A stretch of DNA of 64,000 nt, taken from NCBI RefSeq assembly GCF_001434535.1, contig NZ_AYYW01000032.1, positions 62,001 to 126,000 of the forward strand, read 5' to 3'. Positions 38,123 to 47,541 of the stretch are shown here, piece after piece (the stretch's first letter is position 1; each line of letters starts with the position of its first letter). The notes beneath the pieces were generated by a model. The model was not told where the DNA came from and did no database searches. It was given only the letters and a program-made list of their open reading frames with translations. The position numbers and the translations under genes are program-made. The stretch comes from Ligilactobacillus animalis KCTC 3501 = DSM 20602 (GTDB taxonomy: Bacteria > Bacillota > Bacilli > Lactobacillales > Lactobacillaceae).

Positions 38123-38869
38123 CTAGTCGTTGTTGCTGTCATCAGCAAAGCGTTGTGAACTAGCATTGTCGTTAGAATCAGGGAAGATGACCACTGTTTC
38201 AGCCTCTTTTGCTTCTTCAACTGGTTCACTCACAGGTGTATTGTCAGCAACATAAACTTCATTTTCGGCGTCTGTATCATTTGAGAATGATTTTACTTCT
38301 TTTGCATTGGATTTGTCAAGGGTATCATCGTGACGAATTGCTTCTTGGATCGCTTCATAGCTCGTTGTTTCACCTTGTTGCAAAATATCGTCCCATTCAC
38401 TACCTTTAACAACTTCAAGCTGGGATTCCAACATAACTTGAAGCTTTTGCCGGAAAATACGGGCTTGCTTGCGCAGATCGTCGGTCTCCAAAGCCAAACG
38501 TTTTGATTTCTTAGAAGCTTCATCGATAATATGACGCGCTTTTTCATTGGCTTGGTCAATAATATCTTGACCTTGCTTTTGCGCTTCACGATTGATGATC
38601 TCAGCTTCACGTTGCGAATTAGCTTTGACCTTATCAGCAGCTTCTTGGGCAACGATGATCGATTGATTCAAGGAATCTTTTAAATCATTGAAATACTTCA
38701 ATTTTTCTTGGCTTTGTTTCAAGCTCTCAGTTAAATGTGCATTTTCTTTTAAGACTAACTCGTAGTCTTTGATGATCTGATCTAAGAAATCGTTGACTTC
38801 ATCTTGATCATAACCACGTAACTTGGTATGAAACTCTTTATTATGAATATCCAAAGGGGTCAATGACAT
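38123..38869 (-). CDS. divIVA: Cell division protein DivIVA
   Basis: Membrane-curvature-sensing coiled-coil protein that marks poles and septa and recruits Min proteins in rods. 248 residues. The conserved N-terminal lipid-binding domain (LTPLDIHNKEF, RGYDQDEVNDFLD) is followed by a long coiled coil to about residue 165 and an acidic, low-complexity tail. The start at 38869 has GGAGG eight bases upstream. It is the last gene of the ftsZ-sepF-yggT-ylmH run; the ileS T-box begins right after it. Confidence 0.96.
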   Translation of the reverse strand: MSLTPLDIHNKEFHTKLRGYDQDEVNDFLDQIIKDYELVLKENAHLTESLKQSQEKLKYFNDLKDSLNQSIIVAQEAADKVKANSQREAEIINREAQKQGQDIIDQANEKARHIIDEASKKSKRLALETDDLRKQARIFRQKLQVMLESQLEVVKGSEWDDILQQGETTSYEAIQEAIRHDDTLDKSNAKEVKSFSNDTDAENEVYVADNTPVSEPVEEAKEAETVVIFPDSNDNASSQRFADDSNND

Positions 38870-38893
38870 CCCCAACACCTCCAAATTTTTAAA

Positions 38894-39676
38894 TCATTTT
38901 CTAATTACAGCAACTTCACAGCGCAACTTACCTCGCTTTGATTTGCCTAATACATCGATCAACTTGATCCGGCCAAAACCACGAACCGAAACGATATCTA
39001 AAACGCCTAATTCTGTATCTGGTTTGGTCAACACCATCCAATTTAGCTGGACTTTCTTGGCATTGATCAATTCCTTGACACGGTTACGCGATATATTATA
39101 GACCGCCGCGATCACCGTGTCGATCCGAAGCGAACTGGCCGAAACAGTCTCAAGCTCCCAATCATTATTAGGGACAAGTCGCTGGGTCAGTGGCATTTCT
39201 TCCAAGCGAACATTGATCTTACCGATCCGTTCGACTTGTTGGAGCAAATAATCACTGATATTTTTTTGAACGACGATCTGCCAGCGCTGTGAATCTGTGA
39301 TAATATCGCCTAAAACTTCGCGCTCTAACCCACTATTTGCCAAAGTTCCTAAAATTTGTCCGTGGGTCAACGATACAAATTTAGTTGGATAATTTATCTC
39401 TAACAGTTGCAACTCAAAATCCTTTTCCTGTGGTTCATAATAGTCAGGATAAAATAAGAGCCGCTTTCTTTCTGCTTGAGCAAAACCTCCCTCAGCTTTG
39501 ACTTTGATCATATCATCAGCCTGTAATAAGAACTGGGCAATATGTTGTTGTCTAGGATCTAAAAAGTGTGTCAAGATCGGGCGGTATTCATTTTGCGCCT
39601 GGTTGATATAATCGTTCAACGAATCGATCACCGGTTTTTCTTCTGCGCGAAAATGTTGATAGACCTCACTATTCAC
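38894..39676 (-). CDS. ylmH: YlmH family S4-domain RNA-binding protein
   Basis: About 260 residues. N-terminal YQHFR-EE segment, a middle alpha/beta domain, and a C-terminal S4 domain (about residues 180-240; SSLRIDTVIAAVYNISRNRVKELI then KVQLNW). S4 proteins bind structured RNA; in B. subtilis YlmH (RqcP2) is tied to ribosome quality control. GTG 39676 is preferred because it gives the usual short N-terminus and follows GGGGGAG; GTG 39694, one base into the yggT stop, is the alternative. Confidence 0.9.
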   Translation of the reverse strand: MNSEVYQHFRAEEKPVIDSLNDYINQAQNEYRPILTHFLDPRQQHIAQFLLQADDMIKVKAEGGFAQAERKRLLFYPDYYEPQEKDFELQLLEINYPTKFVSLTHGQILGTLANSGLEREVLGDIITDSQRWQIVVQKNISDYLLQQVERIGKINVRLEEMPLTQRLVPNNDWELETVSASSLRIDTVIAAVYNISRNRVKELINAKKVQLNWMVLTKPDTELGVLDIVSVRGFGRIKLIDVLGKSKRGKLRCEVAVIRK

Positions 39677-39693
39677 CACACTCCCCCATTTCA

Positions 39694-39948
39694 CTAAAAG
39701 AGATAAAACAACATAAAGACCCCTTTTTCAACAAACTGTAAAACGATCAATGCGACCACTGGGGCAAAACTGATCCCGGCGATCGGTGGAATAAAATCAA
39801 ATAACCGCAAATATGGTTGGCACACTTTGATCAATAACTGACCTAATTGTGTCTGATAAGCACCTGGAAACCAAGATAACAAACAGTAGGCAATGATCAA
39901 AAAAGAGTACAAACTAAATAAACTACTGATAAGACTTAATATTCCCAA
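39694..39948 (-). CDS. yggT: YggT family membrane protein
   Basis: 84 residues, with two hydrophobic membrane helices flanking the conserved SWFPGAYQTQLGQLL segment and RLFDFIPPIAGISFAPVVAL. Found between sepF and ylmH in most Bacilli (ylmG) and linked to cell shape or division in other bacteria. TTG at 39948 is chosen for the AAGGAG six bases upstream; the open frame extends 11 codons further. Confidence 0.9.
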   Translation of the reverse strand: MGILSLISSLFSLYSFLIIAYCLLSWFPGAYQTQLGQLLIKVCQPYLRLFDFIPPIAGISFAPVVALIVLQFVEKGVFMLFYLF

Positions 39949-39958
39949 ATTATTCTCC

Positions 39959-40396
39959 TTAATTATACTTATAATCACCATTACGCATCGTATCAGTTAA
40001 GTTGCCCTCAACTTCAAAGTCATGCGGAGTACATAAAAAGATCTGTTCACCGATGCGTTGGATCTCACCATCGACTGCAAAAACTACGCCTGAAAGAAAA
40101 TCAACGACACGATGTGCTTGTTCATCATCGATCCTTTGAAAATTAACGACAGCTGCTTGCCCAGCTAAAAGCTTGCTAGCGATCGCTTTAACATCAGAAA
40201 AGATCCGAGGTTCAAACAGCATGATCTTCTTTTCAAGCGGCCGACGTTCATTGTGCAAAGCCATTACGTTTCTCTCATCTCGACTTTCAGTGGTAGCCTT
40301 AGATTCTGGATAACTTTCCTCACGTGGCTCTTCTTCGTAATTTTCAAAATCATCATCTGCGCTGAAGAAACTACTGAGTTTGCTTGAAAATGACAT
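39959..40396 (-). CDS. sepF: Cell division protein SepF
   Basis: Membrane-tethered FtsZ partner that bundles and anchors FtsZ filaments. 145 residues: an N-terminal amphipathic helix (MSFSSKLSSFF), an acidic linker, and the SepF core (ALLAGQAAVVNF-type sequence KLLAGQAAVVNFQ, then RRVVDFLSGVVFAVDG). It follows ftsZ by 17 bases. Its presence with FtsA gives the usual pair of Z-ring anchors. Confidence 0.97.
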   Translation of the reverse strand: MSFSSKLSSFFSADDDFENYEEEPREESYPESKATTESRDERNVMALHNERRPLEKKIMLFEPRIFSDVKAIASKLLAGQAAVVNFQRIDDEQAHRVVDFLSGVVFAVDGEIQRIGEQIFLCTPHDFEVEGNLTDTMRNGDYKYN

Positions 40397-40413
40397 TTTT
40401 CAGCCTCCTTGTC

Positions 40414-41670
40414 TTAATGACGACGCCGAGTAAAGAATGGTGGATTATTTAGATCGTCTTCGTCACTACTTTGTTCAGCTGAAGAATTGGAACCAAAGAC
40501 GTTAAAATCCTTCTTCTCAACATTTTGAAATTCAGTTTCACGTTGTTGGGCTGCTTTTCTTGTACCATTGATCTCGCGTGAAAGATCCCAATCACCCAAT
40601 GGATCATTATTTTGCGCTGGGCGTGCAGCCGTGTTGTTTTCTGGTGCACTTGGCGTTGGCGTGTTGAACGTCCGTGGTGGTACAACTTTAGATGTGCTAC
40701 TTTCTTTTTTCTTTTTATCGATCCCAGTTGCGATCACGGTCACGACTACATTATCTTCCAAGGATTCGTTGATCGAAGTCCCAAAGATGATGTTGACATC
40801 ACTTGTAGCCGCTTGGGAAACGATATCTGAAGCAGCTTGAGCTTCAAATAAGCTTAGATCTGGACCACCGGTAATGTTTAACAAGACTTGTTCTGCCCCA
40901 TCGATCGAAACTTCGAGCAATGGTGAAGAGATAGCCTTCTTAGTTGCTTCTTCGGTCCGGTTTTCACCATTAGCGGAACCGATCCCCATCAAAGCAGAAC
41001 CTTGATTTTGCATCACGGTCTTCACATCAGCAAAGTCCAAGTTCACGTAACCTGGTGAGGTGATCAGATCAGAGATCCCTTGCACACCTTGACGTAACAC
41101 GTTATCTGCTTCTTGGAAAGCTTGTAACATCGGTGTTTTCTTATCAACGATCTCGAGCAAGCGGTTGTTAGCAATGATAACTAAAGTATCAACATGCTCT
41201 TTCATCTTGGCTACACCTTCAGCAGCAAAACGAGCCCGCTTTGGCCCTTCAAAACTAAATGGACGAGTTACGACCCCGACCGTCAAAGCACCTTGTTCTT
41301 TAGCGATTTTAGCAATGATCGGTGCAGCACCAGTACCAGTACCACCGCCCATACCGGCCGTGACAAAGATCATGTCGGCACCACTCAAGGCTTCCGCTAA
41401 AGCTTCTTCACTTTCTTGGGCCGCCTTACTTCCGATCTCAGGATTAGCCCCTGCACCCAATCCACGAGTCAATTTAGGCCCTAATTGGATCTTTGTTTCA
41501 GCGTTAGAATTCTTCAATGCTTGCACATCTGTGTTTGCAACGATAAATTCCACACCTTTAACGTCATCAGCGATCATACGGTTGACCGCATTACCACCAG
41601 CGCCACCAACACCAATAACTTTAATTGTGGCACCATGTTCCATTTGATCTGCGTCTAATGAAAATTCCAT
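40414..41670 (-). CDS. ftsZ: Cell division protein FtsZ
   Basis: Tubulin-like GTPase that forms the Z ring. 418 residues: N-terminal [15 protein letters not shown], the GTP-binding [10 protein letters not shown] near residue 110, the T7 loop NLDFADVK, a variable linker and the conserved C-terminal peptide ([14 protein letters not shown]), which binds FtsA and SepF. The start at 41670 follows GGAGG eight bases away; the 5 codons upstream of it overlap that SD. Confidence 0.99.
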   Translation of the reverse strand: MEFSLDADQMEHGATIKVIGVGGAGGNAVNRMIADDVKGVEFIVANTDVQALKNSNAETKIQLGPKLTRGLGAGANPEIGSKAAQESEEALAEALSGADMIFVTAGMGGGTGTGAAPIIAKIAKEQGALTVGVVTRPFSFEGPKRARFAAEGVAKMKEHVDTLVIIANNRLLEIVDKKTPMLQAFQEADNVLRQGVQGISDLITSPGYVNLDFADVKTVMQNQGSALMGIGSANGENRTEEATKKAISSPLLEVSIDGAEQVLLNITGGPDLSLFEAQAASDIVSQAATSDVNIIFGTSINESLEDNVVVTVIATGIDKKKKESSTSKVVPPRTFNTPTPSAPENNTAARPAQNNDPLGDWDLSREINGTRKAAQQRETEFQNVEKKDFNVFGSNSSAEQSSDEDDLNNPPFFTRRRH

Positions 41671-41696
41671 TCTATATTCCTCCATCTCCTAATCTT

Positions 41697-43043
41697 TTAG
41701 TCAAAGAATTTGTCAAATATCGCCTTGAATCGATCCATTCCCTTAGGTTTATCATCTTTCTTTTTATCCTTAGGTGTATCATACTCATCAGCTACCGGCT
41801 CAAAATCAGGCTTGATATCTTGTTGCTCATCTTCATCGAGCTGGTTTACTTTTGGTTTACTGATGAATTCTTGACCGTCGAGCGTTCGTCTGACGATCTG
41901 ATCGATCTCATTTTCTTGCGTGACGTATTCTACGATCCCGATGACCTGTGCAAAAGATGGGATCCGTAAATTCATCTCTTGAGGAATAAAGACTTTAACA
42001 TTGACCTCAAAGATCTTTTGGGCCAATTCTTTGACACCTGGTAAGGCTGCTAAGCCACCAGTTAATACGATCCCCCCAGGTAGCTGTAAAGCATTGATCC
42101 GATCTAGATCAGCTTTTAGCTTACCAAAGATCTGCTGTAAGCGCGCTTCAATGATCTGAGCTAGATACTCTTCAGTGATCATCTCTGGCTCTTGTTGTCC
42201 CACAACAGTTACTGGGAAAGTATCTTCATTTGAAGCTAATGTTTCATCGGCATAGCCATAATTGCGTTTTAAGATCTCAGCATTCTCGATCGAAGTATTC
42301 AAGACGATCGAAATATCACGGGTCACATAATCGCCACCCTCTTGATCGACATAAGTGTACTTCAATTGATGATCGTGGACTACAGCAGCAGTCGTTTGAC
42401 CACCGCCAAGATCGATCAAGATCGCTCCAAAGTCCTTTTCGCCATCGGTCAAGGCAACTTGCGATAATGCAAGTGGGGCTACGATCATATCTCTGACCTT
42501 TAACCCTGCCCGTTCGATACATTTACGAGTATTATGTAAGATCGTCTTGGGACCTGTGTACATTACCCCTTGCATCTCTAATCTGACGCCGACCATCCCT
42601 CGTGGGTCTTGGATCCCATCAAAGCCATCAACGATAAATTCATCTGGAACAATATCGATCACATCGCGTTCAGGTGGTAAATTTTGGACCAAAGCAGCCT
42701 CGGTCACACGCCGAACATCAATGTCACTGATCTCTTTAGAGTTACCGTCTTCGTTTCCGATGGCGATCATCCCTTTACAACGCTCTATTTGGAGCATATT
42801 AGCTGGAACACCAACGCTCACCTCAGAAATTTGAATATTTGCCTTTTCTTCGGCTTGTTTCACAGCTTCTTTTATCGCCTTAACAACTTGGTCAATATCA
42901 ACGATCACTCCACGATTGAGACCGGCAGAACGTGTATTACCGTAACCGATTATGTTGATCTGGTCTTTGAGATACTCAGCTATTATGACTTTAATCGAAG
43001 TCGTACCGATGTCTATGCCAACATAGATACTAGAGTTTCCCAT
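41697..43043 (-). CDS. ftsA: Cell division protein FtsA
   Basis: Actin-like membrane anchor for FtsZ. 448 residues: the GIDIGTTSIKVI phosphate-1 motif, 1C domain, LIDLGGGQTTAAV phosphate-2, and VLTGGLAALPGV adenosine motif near residue 330. The C-terminal amphipathic helix (DRFKAIFDKFF) binds the membrane. AAGGGAGG precedes the ATG at 43043. The gap of about 150 bases before divIB, with a TTGACA box, allows a separate ftsAZ promoter. Confidence 0.98.
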   Translation of the reverse strand: MGNSSIYVGIDIGTTSIKVIIAEYLKDQINIIGYGNTRSAGLNRGVIVDIDQVVKAIKEAVKQAEEKANIQISEVSVGVPANMLQIERCKGMIAIGNEDGNSKEISDIDVRRVTEAALVQNLPPERDVIDIVPDEFIVDGFDGIQDPRGMVGVRLEMQGVMYTGPKTILHNTRKCIERAGLKVRDMIVAPLALSQVALTDGEKDFGAILIDLGGGQTTAAVVHDHQLKYTYVDQEGGDYVTRDISIVLNTSIENAEILKRNYGYADETLASNEDTFPVTVVGQQEPEMITEEYLAQIIEARLQQIFGKLKADLDRINALQLPGGIVLTGGLAALPGVKELAQKIFEVNVKVFIPQEMNLRIPSFAQVIGIVEYVTQENEIDQIVRRTLDGQEFISKPKVNQLDEDEQQDIKPDFEPVADEYDTPKDKKKDDKPKGMDRFKAIFDKFFD

Positions 43044-43195
43044 CAATTTGCCTCCCTTATGATTTTAATAATGTTCTCATTGTTTATTATTTAAATTCAA
43101 TAGGTTAATTTTAACACAAAAATATATTAATTGGCTACTTGTCAACCCCTCAAAATAAAAAATTTAGTTCACAATATTTTAGTTATTTCTAATTC

Positions 43196-44032
43196 TTAAT
43201 TTTTAGGGTATGAAAACGCCCCAACTTCAAGGTCAACGATGCCTTTTTGATCCATTTTAGTCGCGATCTGAGGGTAATATTCCATCTTCTTTGTCAACGT
43301 CGAAAGATCGGCGATGACCTCATTGCCATCATTCATGTAAAGCTTGATCCGGTTTGGATTTACTTTAGATGGGTCATAATGGATCTCTGAGACGGACTTT
43401 TTCAATTCAGTCGGTAGTTCTTGCACTTTTGTGACTGCTAATTTCAACTTGGCCTTATCTTTAAAAGCATAAAATACGGGGTAACTGCCCTTGACTGAAG
43501 GAGTTCCTTCACTCAAAGGTTGACCAGTCGTTCCGATCTTATAATACTTATTATTCCGATAAATATAACCAACTTGGGGCTCTTCTTTTACGTCGATCAC
43601 CACATTATTAACATTTACATAGCGCAATGTTGCCTGTTCGACTAAGCCTACTTTGTTCTGGATCTTATTCTCGATTTTGCTAGCATTGAACCACACATTG
43701 AACAGGGATTCATAGTAATGGAGTCCACTGGCTTTGATGACTGCCACGCGTAACTGCTTATCATTTGAATCAACTGTCACTGATCTAACACGACTGATCG
43801 GCAAGATCAAACAAAGCGTCAATAGTGTCATTATCGAAAAAAAGACTAACGGAAATAACGCTTGTTGACGCAATGCTTTTTTACGCTGTTCAGTCAGCCG
43901 GATCAATTTGCCATTGAACAGATCTTTGGCTGGTGGTTTTGGCTTTGCTTGACCGCGTTTTGCTTGTTTTTCGAGCCATGGTTGAAGTTTCTGATTAGGG
44001 ACAACTGGCTTCTTTTTCTTCCAAAATCTGAT
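43196..44032 (-). CDS. divIB: Cell division protein DivIB/FtsQ, start codon unusual
   Basis: Bitopic divisome protein that stabilises the FtsL-DivIC-DivIB complex. A cytoplasmic basic N-terminus (FWKKKKPVVPNQ, then EKQAKRGQAKPKPPAKDLFNGK), one membrane segment, and extracytoplasmic POTRA (VRSVTVDSNDKQL) and beta domains are all visible. The frame is open up to a TGA near 44050 but has no ATG, GTG or TTG until TTG 43906, which would delete the cytoplasmic tail and has no SD. AGAGGGG lies just upstream of the extended frame; the best-spaced codon is ATC at 44030-44032 (CTG 44041 is too close). I place the start at ATC provisionally; 43906 is the conservative choice (236 residues). Confidence 0.8.
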   Translation of the reverse strand: MRFWKKKKPVVPNQKLQPWLEKQAKRGQAKPKPPAKDLFNGKLIRLTEQRKKALRQQALFPLVFFSIMTLLTLCLILPISRVRSVTVDSNDKQLRVAVIKASGLHYYESLFNVWFNASKIENKIQNKVGLVEQATLRYVNVNNVVIDVKEEPQVGYIYRNNKYYKIGTTGQPLSEGTPSVKGSYPVFYAFKDKAKLKLAVTKVQELPTELKKSVSEIHYDPSKVNPNRIKLYMNDGNEVIADLSTLTKKMEYYPQIATKMDQKGIVDLEVGAFSYPKN

Positions 44033-44057
44033 CCTCTTCAGCCCCTCTCACTAACTA

Positions 44058-45152
44058 CTAGTTTAGTAAATCTTCCATCACCTTGATCAAACGATCAGCT
44101 GCATCCGGTACCCCTGCTTTTTTAGCATTAGCCGCCATTTGTGCTTGTTTTTGTGGATCAGCCATCATCGCTTGGATATTTTCAAATAAGACCTTGCCGT
44201 TCAACTCACTTTCCTTGATCATCAACGCCGCACCTTTGTTTACTAAACTTTGAGCATTTTTAGTTTGATGATCATGTGTGACATATGGGCTAGGGATCAA
44301 GATCGTTGGGATCCCTAAAGCAGTGATCTCGGCCAAACTGGTGGCTCCAGCACGACCCACGATCGCATCGATCTCGGGTAAGATCGATGGCATGTCAGCA
44401 ATATAAGGCTTGATCACTACATTTTTAGGCAGGTCCTTGACACGGCTATCTTCCATGATCTTATCATAATGGACGCGTCCCGTCACAAATAATACTTGAT
44501 AGGGTTGATCTTTGAAATATTCGATCGCTTCTATGCTAGCATTGTTGATCCCTAAAGCCCCACGTGAACCACCAAAGATCAAGATCGTCTTTTTGTTAGG
44601 ATCAAGCTGGTATTCGGTCGCCAAACGACCCGTTGGTTTCATCGTTGCTACTTGTTGAGCTCGTGGATTACCGGTAAAGACAACTTTTTTAGCTGGAAAA
44701 TCAGCTCTCACATCATCAAAACAGATCCCAACTTTATCAACATAGTGACTCAAGAATTTATTCGTCACACCCGCAACACTATTTTGCTCGTGAATGATCG
44801 TTTTGACTTTCATTTTAGCAGCCGCATACACCACTGCCCCACAGACATAACCGCCCGTGCCGATCACAACATCTGGCTTGAATTCTTTGATGATCTTTTT
44901 AGAGTCATGCACGCTCTTTAAAAAGAGGTACACCGTCTTAAAGTTTTCAGGTGAAAGTGAACGTTTAAATCCTTGGATCTCGATCGTTTTAAACGGGATC
45001 CCAGCATTGGGAACGATCTTACTCTCTAATCCCTTAGTTGTCCCGACATACAAGACTTCTGTGTCAGGTCGTTGTTGTTTGATAGCTTCGATCAGTGCTA
45101 GCGCTGGGTAGATATGACCACCCGTTCCGCCACCAGATACTAATAGTCGCAT
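44058..45152 (-). CDS. murG: UDP-GlcNAc:undecaprenyl-PP-MurNAc-pentapeptide GlcNAc transferase
   Basis: GT28 enzyme that turns lipid I into lipid II on the inner membrane face. 364 residues. The N-terminal [14 protein letters not shown] loop, [14 protein letters not shown] and the UDP-binding [12 protein letters not shown] near residue 275 are diagnostic. ATG 45152 follows AAGGATG and lies one base after the murD stop; translation is probably coupled. Confidence 0.98.
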   Translation of the reverse strand: MRLLVSGGGTGGHIYPALALIEAIKQQRPDTEVLYVGTTKGLESKIVPNAGIPFKTIEIQGFKRSLSPENFKTVYLFLKSVHDSKKIIKEFKPDVVIGTGGYVCGAVVYAAAKMKVKTIIHEQNSVAGVTNKFLSHYVDKVGICFDDVRADFPAKKVVFTGNPRAQQVATMKPTGRLATEYQLDPNKKTILIFGGSRGALGINNASIEAIEYFKDQPYQVLFVTGRVHYDKIMEDSRVKDLPKNVVIKPYIADMPSILPEIDAIVGRAGATSLAEITALGIPTILIPSPYVTHDHQTKNAQSLVNKGAALMIKESELNGKVLFENIQAMMADPQKQAQMAANAKKAGVPDAADRLIKVMEDLLN

Positions 45153-45153
45153 A

Positions 45154-46524
45154 CTATTCATCCTTTTTTTCTAAATTTTCTACTGTTTCGATAAATTTAT
45201 CGCCACGTTCTTCAAATGTCTTCCATTGGTCCCAACTTGCACATGCTGGTGACAATAAGATCGTATCACCTGGTCGACTGAGAGCATAGGCTTTAGGCAC
45301 AGCGTCGACCGCATCTTTAGCCTCGACGATCTGTTCTAAGCCCGCCTGTTTTCCGGCTTCTTTCAATAAGTCTTTAGTCTCACCAAAGACGATTAAAGCA
45401 CTGACATGTTCCTTTAGATATGGTACTAAACGCTCAAAAGTAAAGCCACGATCTAGCCCACCAGCTAACAAGACAACTGGGGTTTTGAAACCAGCAAGTG
45501 CCTTTTCAGTTGCTTCGATATTGGTTGCCTTAGAGTCGTTATAAAACTTGCGCTCATCAAACGTTGTCACGTATTGAGTCCGATGTCTGACTCCTGAAAA
45601 TGTCTGCAATACTTCAACGATATCGGCAGTTGCTACCCCCATGAGTTTAGCGACCGCGATCGCTGCCAAAGCATTTTCAATGTTATGTGTGCCAGGAACT
45701 TTGATCTCATCAGCAGGCATGATCGCTTCATCTTTGAAATACAAGATCCCATCTTCTTCATAGGCTCCTTCTTTAGTAAAGGCTGTCCGTGAAAATGGTA
45801 CGACTTTTGCTTTAGCTTGTTGGCTAAGTTTACGCCATTCAGCTTGGTCAAAATTGACTACAAAGTGATCAGCTGCAGTTTGATTTTTCAACAAACGCAT
45901 CTTAGCCTTGACATAGTTTTCACGTGAACCATGATAATCGGTATGAGCTTCGTAAATATTAGTCAAGACCGCGATCTTAGGGTGGAGCTTAGTGATCCCA
46001 AGTAATTGGAAACTGGAGAGTTCCATGACTAAGATATCGTCAGCCGTTGCTTTTTGGGCCGTTTCGACGGCTGAGATCCCGATATTACCACAAGCATACG
46101 CCTTATTTTTATCCTTTAGGTGGTTTAACATCAAGGAGATCAAAGTCGTCGTTGTCGTCTTACCATTTGTCCCAGTAACGCCCACTAGCTCAGCTTCAGA
46201 GATCTCATAGGCTAATTCAGGTTCGGTGATGATCAAAAAGCCTCTTTTTTGGGCTTCAGCGATCAAGGGATTCGTATATGTGATCCCAGGATTTTTGACG
46301 ATCAATTCCGCATCATCCAATAAAGAAAGCGGATGTGAGCCAACAACGACTTTGATACCGGCATTTTCCAACTCAGCCAAGACTTGCTTATCTGCTGGAA
46401 TATTCTTATCATTTACCGTTACATTTGCCCCGAGCTCTTTTAACAGATAGGCACTGTTGAGCCCGCTTTTACCTAAACCAACGACTAATACGTTTTTACC
46501 CTTATAATCTGTCACATTTTTCAT
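45154..46524 (-). CDS. murD: UDP-MurNAc-L-alanine:D-glutamate ligase
   Basis: Cytoplasmic Mur ligase that adds D-Glu in peptidoglycan precursor synthesis. 456 residues: N-terminal Rossmann [13 protein letters not shown] loop [14 protein letters not shown] near residue 115, [13 protein letters not shown], and the C-terminal domain with [11 protein letters not shown]. It lies between mraY and murG in standard dcw order. Confidence 0.98.
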   Translation of the reverse strand: MKNVTDYKGKNVLVVGLGKSGLNSAYLLKELGANVTVNDKNIPADKQVLAELENAGIKVVVGSHPLSLLDDAELIVKNPGITYTNPLIAEAQKRGFLIITEPELAYEISEAELVGVTGTNGKTTTTTLISLMLNHLKDKNKAYACGNIGISAVETAQKATADDILVMELSSFQLLGITKLHPKIAVLTNIYEAHTDYHGSRENYVKAKMRLLKNQTAADHFVVNFDQAEWRKLSQQAKAKVVPFSRTAFTKEGAYEEDGILYFKDEAIMPADEIKVPGTHNIENALAAIAVAKLMGVATADIVEVLQTFSGVRHRTQYVTTFDERKFYNDSKATNIEATEKALAGFKTPVVLLAGGLDRGFTFERLVPYLKEHVSALIVFGETKDLLKEAGKQAGLEQIVEAKDAVDAVPKAYALSRPGDTILLSPACASWDQWKTFEERGDKFIETVENLEKKDE

Positions 46525-46545
46525 GTCTAACGACTTCCTTTGATA

Positions 46546-47508
46546 TTAAATTATCGTCATAACTGCAATGATCGCAGCTACTAGACCAATTGCCCAAAAA
46601 GTTATATCGATACGCCATTCACTCCAGCCACATTCTTCAAAATGGTGGTGGATCGGACTCATCTTGAAGATCCGTTTACCCGTCAATTTAAAGCTTGCGA
46701 CTTGTAAGATCACACTAAGCGTTTCTAAGACGAAGATGATCCCGATCACCAACAACGACAACTCTTGGTGTAAGATGATCGAAACGGCTGCCAAAGCCCC
46801 CCCTAGAGCTAATGAGCCAGTATCACCCATGAAGATCTTGGCTGGTTTATGATTGAACCCTAAAAAGGCGATCAAAGCACCGATCACGGATAAACAAAAG
46901 ATCAAAACATCGTATTGTGCTTGATGATAGGCGATGATCGCATAAGCACCAAAAGCAATGATCGCTTGGCCTGAGACCAACCCATCGATTCCATCGGTCA
47001 AATTGACCGCATTTGAAAAGCCGACCAACCAAAAAAGCACAAATAAAACATAAACGAAGCCTAAAGTGACCTCATGTCCAAAGAATGAAAGTGCAAAAGG
47101 CAACTTTTCATGATGATAGACAGCTAAAAAGATCAAGCCCCCGATTATTTGGCCCAATAATTTTTGCCAAGGCTTCAAGCCTTCATTTTGCTTTTTCCAT
47201 AATTTGACGGAATCGTCAAAGAAACCTAAAAAGCCATATAACAGTAAGATAAAGTCTAAGACCAAGATCTTAGGACTTAGTATGTGCAAGCCTAGTGGGA
47301 CCCAAAGCCCCGTAACAATGATCGCTAAATTAAAGGTAAAGCCCCCCATCGTTGGTGTTCCCGCTTTTACTTGGTGCCAACTTGGCCCTTCTTCGCGGAT
47401 CATTTGTCCTTGCTTTTTTTTGTGTGCATAGCTGATAAACATCGGTGTAAATAAAGCAGTCAATACTAAACTGCTGATCACCGGGATCAACATTTGAAAA
47501 ATAGTCAT
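46546..47508 (-). CDS. mraY: Phospho-MurNAc-pentapeptide transferase
   Basis: Integral membrane enzyme making lipid I from UDP-MurNAc-pentapeptide and undecaprenyl phosphate. 320 residues, about ten membrane segments. Catalytic motifs: [11 protein letters not shown] (Asp-Asp), [12 protein letters not shown] (NLTDG-Asp) near residue 165, and [13 protein letters not shown]; the histidine loop MSPIHHHFE is present. The usual PTMGG motif is seen as TPTMGGFTF. Confidence 0.98.
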   Translation of the reverse strand: MTIFQMLIPVISSLVLTALFTPMFISYAHKKKQGQMIREEGPSWHQVKAGTPTMGGFTFNLAIIVTGLWVPLGLHILSPKILVLDFILLLYGFLGFFDDSVKLWKKQNEGLKPWQKLLGQIIGGLIFLAVYHHEKLPFALSFFGHEVTLGFVYVLFVLFWLVGFSNAVNLTDGIDGLVSGQAIIAFGAYAIIAYHQAQYDVLIFCLSVIGALIAFLGFNHKPAKIFMGDTGSLALGGALAAVSIILHQELSLLVIGIIFVLETLSVILQVASFKLTGKRIFKMSPIHHHFEECGWSEWRIDITFWAIGLVAAIIAVMTII

Positions 47509-47541
47509 GTTATTTTTCCTTCCTCTTTTTTTCTATCTATT

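Noticed and set aside
41165-41647. 160-codon open frame antisense to ftsZ
   Set aside because: Mirror of low-complexity Gly/Ala codons in ftsZ; no start context or domain.
43100-43150. TTGACA upstream of ftsA as a full promoter
   Set aside because: No -10 box at acceptable spacing: TATATT is too near and TAAAAT too far. An ftsAZ promoter is possible but not shown.
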